A stretch of DNA of 64,000 bases from 20CM-2-65-7 sp963830455 (GTDB lineage: Bacteria; Gemmatimonadota; Gemmatimonadetes; Gemmatimonadales; GWC2-71-9). Position 1 is the stretch's first letter; every line of letters starts with the position of its first letter. The stretch spans positions 868,001 to 932,000 of the forward strand of contig CAWHMT010000002.1 in the NCBI GenBank assembly GCA_963830455.1, in the 5' to 3' direction. Below the pieces are notes generated by a model. The model was not told the DNA's origin and searched no databases. It saw nothing but the letters and a program-made list of their open reading frames with translations. Positions 59,216 to 64,000 of the stretch are shown here, piece after piece. A program made the position numbers and the translations under genes.

Positions 59216-59677
59216 ATGCGCTTCGCTTTGCTCACGACCGTCGTCGCCATTGGCGCGCTCGCCTGTGGCAAGGGCGACCAGAATCAGACCCAACAGAGCG
59301 CGCCCCCGGCGGCGCCTGCGGCGAGCGATGCAGCGTCCGGTCCCGTCGTCGAAGTGAAGATGACCGGCAACGGCAGCACGCGCGCGGCCTTCGAGCCGAG
59401 CTCGCTCACGATCGCTCCGGGCACCACGGTGCGGTTCATCAACGTGTCGGGCGGTCCGCACAACATCGCGTTCTGGCAGGATTCGGTTCCGGCGGGCGCC
59501 GCGGCGGTGCTCAATGCCAACATGCAGAACACCGTGGACAATCTCTCCGGGCCCTTCCTGACCACTCCCAACGAGACCTACGACGTGTCGTTTGCCAACA
59601 CGCCGAAAGGCACGTATAAGGGCTTCTGCACGCCGCATCTGACGCTGGGCATGAAGCTCGCCATCACCGTCCAGTAA
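59216..59677 (+). CDS. Plastocyanin/azurin-like cupredoxin lipoprotein
   Basis: 153 aa. The lipobox GALAC gives acyl-Cys17, then a Gln/Ala-rich linker. His in SGGPHNIAFW and the loop FCTPHLTLGM give a Cys-x2-His-x4-Met site like plastocyanin and pseudoazurin. It is the third cupredoxin in the window and has the longest ligand loop. ATG 59216 has GGAGG 9 nt upstream. It is transcribed from a region with a CRP-like palindrome and followed by a terminator. Confidence 0.87.
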   Translation: MRFALLTTVVAIGALACGKGDQNQTQQSAPPAAPAASDAASGPVVEVKMTGNGSTRAAFEPSSLTIAPGTTVRFINVSGGPHNIAFWQDSVPAGAAAVLNANMQNTVDNLSGPFLTTPNETYDVSFANTPKGTYKGFCTPHLTLGMKLAITVQ

Positions 59678-59700
59678 CGGTGAGCCAGCGTGAAGACACG

Positions 59701-59728
59701 AGCGGCCCCGGTCGACCCCGGGGCCGCT
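59701..59728 (+). terminator. Hairpin terminator after the third cupredoxin
   Basis: AGCGGCCCCGG (59701-59711) pairs exactly with 59718-59728; GTTCCTTTG follows. It starts 24 bp after the stop codon. Confidence 0.7.
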
Positions 59729-59765
59729 GTTCCTTTGTGAGATTCTGCAGCAGATTCGGCAGCGT

Positions 59766-61220
59766 ATGACGACTTCGCGGGAAACGCGCGCGCGAGCGGT
59801 GGTCGTGCTGATCGACGGCGCACGGGCGGATGTGCTCCGCCATCTGCTCGAGCGCGGCCTGTTGCCGAACCTCGCGCGGTGGGTGGTCGAACCGGGCGGC
59901 CTGACGGTCGGCACGACGGTTTTCCCGTCAACCACGGGCGTCGCGTACATCCCGTTGCTCTTCGGCCGCTATCCCGGCAGCGTCAACATCCCCGGGATTC
60001 GCTGGCTTGATCGCGTCGAGGCCCGCGGGGGGGCGGGGTGGCGCGCCCAATGGCGTGCCGCGCGCAGCTACTGTGGCGTGCAGGGCGGCTGGCTCAACCG
60101 AGACATTGCCCCCGCGCCCTCGCTCTTTGACCTGGTGCCGGAAAGCATCGCCATCTGCACGCCGCTGACCCGAGGGTTGCGCCTCAGGGCCAACCGGGTC
60201 AAGGGTCTACGGGTGGCCCTGGGATCGGCGGCCCACTATTTCGGGACCTATCCGGCGCTCGACCGGGCGGTGGCACGAGCCTGGGTCGCGGCGGCGGAGG
60301 AGGAATGGCGTTTCCTTTTTGTCGTATTTCCCGGTATTGACGGTATCGCACATCTTGAGGCGCCTACGCATCCGGCAGTGCTCGAGAGCTACCGCCTGGT
60401 GGATCGGGCTCTCGGGGCCTTCATGGGGCGGGTTCAGAGGCGGGGTGACGTGCCGGCCGTGTTCGTGGTCTCGGATCACGGGATGACGATCATGCGCGAC
60501 CACAGCGATATCGCAGTCGGGTTGGAGCGGGCGGGAGTACCAACGCTGCGGCATCCTGTGCATGTTTGGCGACGGCACGCCCGGGTCGCGACGATGGTCT
60601 CAGGCAATGCCAGTGCGCAGCTGTATTTCGAGCCCCGGTCCGGCCGGGGCCGCCCGCTCACCGAATCCGAGATTCCGGCGGCGCTCGTCGAGCAACTGTT
60701 GGCGATGCCCGCGGTGCGGTTGGCGGCGTGCCGGTCCGACGATGGCGGAGTCATCGTGCGAACCAGAGAGGCCCGGGCGCGTGTCGTGGACGAGGCGGGA
60801 TTCGTTCGTTACACGCCAGACGATGGAGATCCGCTCGGCCTGGGCGGGTGTGTGGAACTCGACGATCGTGATATGTTGACCCGTAGCCGGGAGACCGATT
60901 TGCCTGACGCTCCACGCCAATTGCTACAGCTCTTTCAGTCGGCGCGGGCCGGCGATCTCGTCCTCGCGGCGGCGCCCGGCGCCGATTTCCGCGGCCCCTG
61001 GGAGATTCCGGAGCATCGCTCCGGCCACGGCAGTCTCATTGCGGAGCACATGGAAGTGCCCATTGCCGCCAACGTGGCTCTTCCCGACACGCCGATACGT
61101 ACAGTAGATCTGATGCCGACAGTATTGGAACGCCTCGGCGTCGCCATTCCATCAGGCGTCGCTTTCGATGGGGTTCCGTTTTCTAAACTCGTTGCAACAA
61201 CTGAACCGCTGATTCGTTGA
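59766..61220 (+). CDS. Type I phosphodiesterase/nucleotide pyrophosphatase-like protein
   Basis: 484 aa alkaline-phosphatase superfamily member without a signal peptide. The first metal Asp is in VVLIDGARADVL. The nucleophile region is VFPSTTGVAYIPLLFGRYPG, a Thr-nucleophile context as in NPP enzymes. FVVSDHGMTIMRDHSD supplies the Asp-His pair, and HRSGHGSL the last His. It likely cleaves a phosphodiester headgroup. The start is ATG 59766. The downstream gene begins at or near its stop. Confidence 0.82.
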   Translation: MTTSRETRARAVVVLIDGARADVLRHLLERGLLPNLARWVVEPGGLTVGTTVFPSTTGVAYIPLLFGRYPGSVNIPGIRWLDRVEARGGAGWRAQWRAARSYCGVQGGWLNRDIAPAPSLFDLVPESIAICTPLTRGLRLRANRVKGLRVALGSAAHYFGTYPALDRAVARAWVAAAEEEWRFLFVVFPGIDGIAHLEAPTHPAVLESYRLVDRALGAFMGRVQRRGDVPAVFVVSDHGMTIMRDHSDIAVGLERAGVPTLRHPVHVWRRHARVATMVSGNASAQLYFEPRSGRGRPLTESEIPAALVEQLLAMPAVRLAACRSDDGGVIVRTREARARVVDEAGFVRYTPDDGDPLGLGGCVELDDRDMLTRSRETDLPDAPRQLLQLFQSARAGDLVLAAAPGADFRGPWEIPEHRSGHGSLIAEHMEVPIAANVALPDTPIRTVDLMPTVLERLGVAIPSGVAFDGVPFSKLVATTEPLIR

Positions 61221-61231
61221 GGGGACATTCG

Positions 61232-62302
61232 ATGCCTCCAAGTTGGCTCGTAGTCTTGGCCGCACTCCGCCTGGCCGTTGCCGGCTACGCGAGTGCTGTA
61301 CCCGTAGACCGGCCGCCCGCGACTCACGACCTGGACTGGGATAGTTTGGCGCGGACGACGATTACCCCCGGCGCGAAGCGGGGTGAGCTGATCATGGAGT
61401 TGCCGGCTGTGGATCTCCCGGCCGGCGGTATGGTGAGGCAACCGGCCTCTGTAGCGGAATTCCCCTTGAATGGATCGATCTACGCGGTGCGGGCCGAGAT
61501 CGTCGACGAGGCCGGCCGGCAGCTTCCGGTCGAATTGCTGCATCACATGAACGTGATGGATCCGAACGAGCGCGAGTTGTTCCTGCCGATTGCCCGTCGG
61601 ATCCTCGCATCGGGAGGGGAAACGGGCGAAATCCGGATGCCGTGGCTCTTCGTGGGATCGCCGTTCCGGGCGGGGGAACACGTCCTCGCGTACGCGATGG
61701 TCCACAATCCAACGCCCGTGGGATATCAGGGCGTGCGGGTCCGGCTGGTGCTGAGCTATGTGCCCACGGGCCGGCCCTGGCCCTTCCTTTCCGTTGTGCC
61801 GTGGCAGCTCGACGTCGCTTTCCCGGTTGGTGACAAGTCATTCGACCTTCCCCCCGGGACCAGCGAGCGCTCCTATGAAGGAAGCCCGGCGGTTGCCGGC
61901 AAGCTCCTGGTGATCGGCGCGCACATGCACGCCTATGGGCGTACGATCGAGCTGTGGGATGCGACGACCAACAAGTTGCTCTGGCATGGAGAACCCGAGC
62001 CGGCACCGGCGGGCGAACCGAGTCCAGTACCGATGGGCAAGTTCTATGGGCTCACCAGAATCGGCCTGCGGCTCACGCCGGAGCACCGGTATCGCGTGCG
62101 CGTGGTCTACGACAATCCGACCGGTACCACGATCCCCGACGGCGGAATGGGCGTTGTGGGTGGGTTGTTCATTCCGGATCGGGATGCGGCATGGCCACAG
62201 CCAAATACCGGCGAGGCGCTATATCAACAGGACCTGCAACACTTCATGGGCACGAGCCGGCCGGCCGGCGCGATGCCCCACCACTCACACGTCGGACACT
62301 AG
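61232..62302 (+). CDS. Exported protein resembling copper type II monooxygenase domain (tentative)
   Basis: 356 aa with a signal-like N-terminus (WLVVLAALRLAVAGYASA). The mature part has LLHHMNVMDP, GAHMHAYGRTIELWD and VVYDNPTGTTIPDGG, which recall the His/Met copper sites and closing strand of the PHM/DBM family. No enzyme activity can be asserted. ATG 61232 follows GAGGGG by 7 nt. A TTG at 61217 overlaps the previous stop as TTGA and is the alternative. It converges on the PAP2 gene, overlapping 18 bp. Confidence 0.55.
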   Translation: MPPSWLVVLAALRLAVAGYASAVPVDRPPATHDLDWDSLARTTITPGAKRGELIMELPAVDLPAGGMVRQPASVAEFPLNGSIYAVRAEIVDEAGRQLPVELLHHMNVMDPNERELFLPIARRILASGGETGEIRMPWLFVGSPFRAGEHVLAYAMVHNPTPVGYQGVRVRLVLSYVPTGRPWPFLSVVPWQLDVAFPVGDKSFDLPPGTSERSYEGSPAVAGKLLVIGAHMHAYGRTIELWDATTNKLLWHGEPEPAPAGEPSPVPMGKFYGLTRIGLRLTPEHRYRVRVVYDNPTGTTIPDGGMGVVGGLFIPDRDAAWPQPNTGEALYQQDLQHFMGTSRPAGAMPHHSHVGH

Positions 62303-63181
62303 ACGCTGGGCGACGGGCTGTGGCGCCGTCGCCTCGGCGGTCTGCATGATGCCGAGCATCAACCCGGCCAGCATCAATCCCGCCAACGCGTCGACGGCGT
62401 AGTGGAACTGCCCGTACACCACCGCCAGAATCAGTCCGGTCGTGAAGGGTAACAGCACGAGTCCCACCGCGCGCCAATAGCGCAGTGCCATCCCGGTTGC
62501 CACGACGGATGCCGCCACGTGCGACGACGGGAAGGCGGCGCCCCACGAATCGCCGCGATCGAGCAGCCAGGCGGCGAATCGTGCCGGCCCCACGTTCGTA
62601 GCGACGTTGTGCGCGCCATCGAAGGCGTAGCGCGGTCCCGCCACCGGGAAGAACAAGAAGACGATGTAGCAGAGATAGAACGTGGCCATCACGGCGAAGA
62701 TCGTGTGGCGCGAGGCGTCGCGGCGTCCCGCGATCCACAACGCAAACGGGGACGCGAACAGAATGGGATAGTACGCGAGATAGCAGGCGTGCAGCACCCA
62801 CGACGTCAGCATGTCGGGAGATTCCCGGATCCAGCGATAGGAGATCTGGGAACCGAACACCCACGTTTCGAGGCGCTGGATCTGCAAGTCGTTCTGAAAG
62901 CCCGCACTCAGCGTGAGCACGCCGATCTCGCCGTACAGCGCCGGCAGCAGCAGCATCGGATACCAGTCGGCGATAAAGCGGCCGAATCGGCCGGCGGTGC
63001 GGGCGCTCGGCGCGAGCGCGGCGAGCGTGAGGATCAGCGCGTGCGCCGTGAGCAGCCACGGCCACCCCGGGACCCCTTCGCCACGAAAAGCAACGAGGAC
63101 CGCGCCGGTGGCAATCGTGATGTACGCCGCCGTCGCGATATCGACCGCGACGTATCCACGCCACAGCGGCTTTAGAGCCAT
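62285..63181 (-). CDS. PAP2-superfamily membrane phosphatase (Aur1/IPC-synthase-like)
   Basis: 298 aa with about seven membrane helices. The three PAP2 motifs appear as VAGPRYAFDG, FPSSHVAASVVAT and YGQFHYAVDALAG. The large N-terminal membrane part fits the Aur1/inositolphosphotransferase-like branch, which moves phospho-headgroups between lipids. ATG 63181 follows a GGGAGGTGGG ribosome site and overlaps the epimerase gene by 10 bp, so the two are coupled. Confidence 0.82.
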   Translation of the reverse strand: MALKPLWRGYVAVDIATAAYITIATGAVLVAFRGEGVPGWPWLLTAHALILTLAALAPSARTAGRFGRFIADWYPMLLLPALYGEIGVLTLSAGFQNDLQIQRLETWVFGSQISYRWIRESPDMLTSWVLHACYLAYYPILFASPFALWIAGRRDASRHTIFAVMATFYLCYIVFLFFPVAGPRYAFDGAHNVATNVGPARFAAWLLDRGDSWGAAFPSSHVAASVVATGMALRYWRAVGLVLLPFTTGLILAVVYGQFHYAVDALAGLMLAGLMLGIMQTAEATAPQPVAQRLVSDV

Positions 63182-64000
63182 CCCACCTCCCGATACCAAT
63201 TCGCAGCGCGACGGAGCCCGGTTTCGAGATCGATTTCCGCGCGCCAGCCGGTGTCTCGGGTTAGGGCATCACCCCGACACGTCCACGCCGGCGCCAGGTA
63301 CTCATTGCCCTTGTCGACCGACAGTACGGTGGCTCGCCCCGCAATATGTGCAATGGTGTCGGTTGCCCAAAGCAGTCCCCGCGCCACGAGAGGCGGCATG
63401 CCGATTATCCGCGGGCGCTTCCCGACCGCTCGCCCGACCTCCATCGCGAGCCCCCGGCTCGTCGTGGTGGTCGGGTGGGTGGCGAAATACACATGACCGG
63501 CCGCTGCCGGGGCGGTTGCTGCCGCGACGATCGCTTCCGCCAGGTCCTCGGCATGAATGACCGACAATTCCTGTGATCCGTCACCGAATACGGGGAGAAC
63601 TCCGCGCTTGGCCAGTTGAAAGATCTTGAGGGTGCCGCGGTCCCATTCGCCGTACACCAACGGAGGCCGGACGATCGTCCAGGGCAGGGGCATGGCCTGC
63701 ACCAGCACCTCCCCCGCGAGCTTCGAGCGCCCGTAGTCCGTCACCGGAGCGGGCGGTCTCGTCTCATCGATGGGGTGGCCCGGTTGCGTTGGGCCGGCCA
63801 CCGCGAGCGATGACACATAGAGGAGGCGACGCGCGCCGCCGTCCCGTGCTGCCTCGAGCACATTGGCCGTACCGTCGCGGTTCGTGGCCATGAACTCCGC
63901 CATGTCACGCGCGGCGATTTTGCCGGCGACGTGATACACCACGTCCATGCCGGCGCACCCTGCGCGGAGGACGGCCGCATCATCGAGGTCGCCCTTCAGC
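63172..64000 (-). CDS. NAD-dependent epimerase/dehydratase (extended SDR), 5' end beyond the window
   Basis: At least 275 aa; the coding frame stays open to the right edge (LKGDLDDAAVLRAGCAGMDV), so the nucleotide-binding start is missing. The catalytic pair is in YGRSKLAGE, and LYVSSLAVAG gives the Ser. The substrate loop and VIHAEDLAEAIVAAA match 3-beta-HSD-like sugar or sterol SDRs (HpnA and CerR type). It is coupled to the PAP2 gene, which hints at membrane-lipid headgroup or backbone metabolism. Confidence 0.85.
   Translation of the reverse strand, partial: LKGDLDDAAVLRAGCAGMDVVYHVAGKIAARDMAEFMATNRDGTANVLEAARDGGARRLLYVSSLAVAGPTQPGHPIDETRPPAPVTDYGRSKLAGEVLVQAMPLPWTIVRPPLVYGEWDRGTLKIFQLAKRGVLPVFGDGSQELSVIHAEDLAEAIVAAATAPAAAGHVYFATHPTTTTSRGLAMEVGRAVGKRPRIIGMPPLVARGLLWATDTIAHIAGRATVLSVDKGNEYLAPAWTCRGDALTRDTGWRAEIDLETGLRRAANWYREVGWL

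Noticed and set aside
1..64000. CRISPR arrays, tRNA or rRNA genes, transposases, phage genes
   Set aside because: No regularly spaced repeats, clover-leaf sequences, rRNA blocks or transposase/integrase motifs were seen on reading both strands. A dedicated RNA search was not possible here.

Overview
The window looks like a piece of a high-GC, Gram-negative chromosome, most likely from the phylum Gemmatimonadota or a close relative. The evidence for that placement is indirect: an alternative complex III (ActA-F) quinol oxidase operon, many exported or lipidated proteins, a tandem Ser/Thr kinase, PIG-L and amidohydrolase genes, and start sites that often sit only 6-9 nt behind a TANNNT box. No rRNA, tRNA, CRISPR array or transposase gene was found. 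Genes are tightly packed, and no gene-free gap exceeds 300 bp.

Layout. 1-6.3 kb: the start of citrate synthase; a degenerate phosphoribosyltransferase; a four-helix-bundle gene framed by 29-bp inverted repeats; a VLCAD-like acyl-CoA dehydrogenase; a two-domain M16 protease. 6.3-15 kb: a frameshifted amidohydrolase, a secreted PIG-L protein, an iron-type ABC transporter and an MFS exporter, chained by short overlaps. 15-22 kb: a PafA-like phosphatase, an ABC-2 exporter pair with a frameshifted ATPase, a pseudokinase-kinase protein divergent from a tiny Arg-rich protein, and a DUF457 membrane protein. 22-36 kb: a glycan-flavoured region with a SIS-type phosphoglucose isomerase, GH38 alpha-mannosidase, esterase, peptide/opine-type ABC permeases and binding protein, GHMP sugar kinase, heparinase-like lyase (frameshifted), TrmJ methyltransferase and a class III aminotransferase. 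36.3-42.5 kb: a coupled enzyme operon with an intact and a degenerate amidohydrolase, a DapA-family aldolase, a Tat-exported sarcosine-oxidase-like flavoprotein, a DHODH-like protein and a MenC-like enolase-superfamily enzyme. 43-51 kb: actABCDEF followed by two cupredoxin lipoproteins. 51-57.9 kb: XdhC, an ECF sigma/anti-sigma pair, a VIT-VWA protein and a rhodanese-MBL fusion. 57.9-64 kb: an outer-membrane barrel divergent from a third cupredoxin around a palindrome-rich region, a phosphodiesterase, a possible copper protein, a PAP2 phosphatase and a truncated NAD-dependent epimerase.

Functionally, the ACIII operon would oxidise menaquinol and pass electrons to ActE, other cytochromes or the adjacent cupredoxins. 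No terminal oxidase is in view. The 22-42 kb region reads as catabolism of an exported or host-derived glycan or amino-sugar substrate, but no substrate can be named from the sequence.

Three things cut across the genes. First, many operon-leading genes look leaderless. Second, several coupled genes appear to start at CTG or GTA inside 4-bp stop/start overlaps. Third, several loci carry inverted or tandem repeats built from short iterated words, each locus with its own word. Four separate single-base insertions break three otherwise normal genes, so either assembly error or real decay affects this contig.
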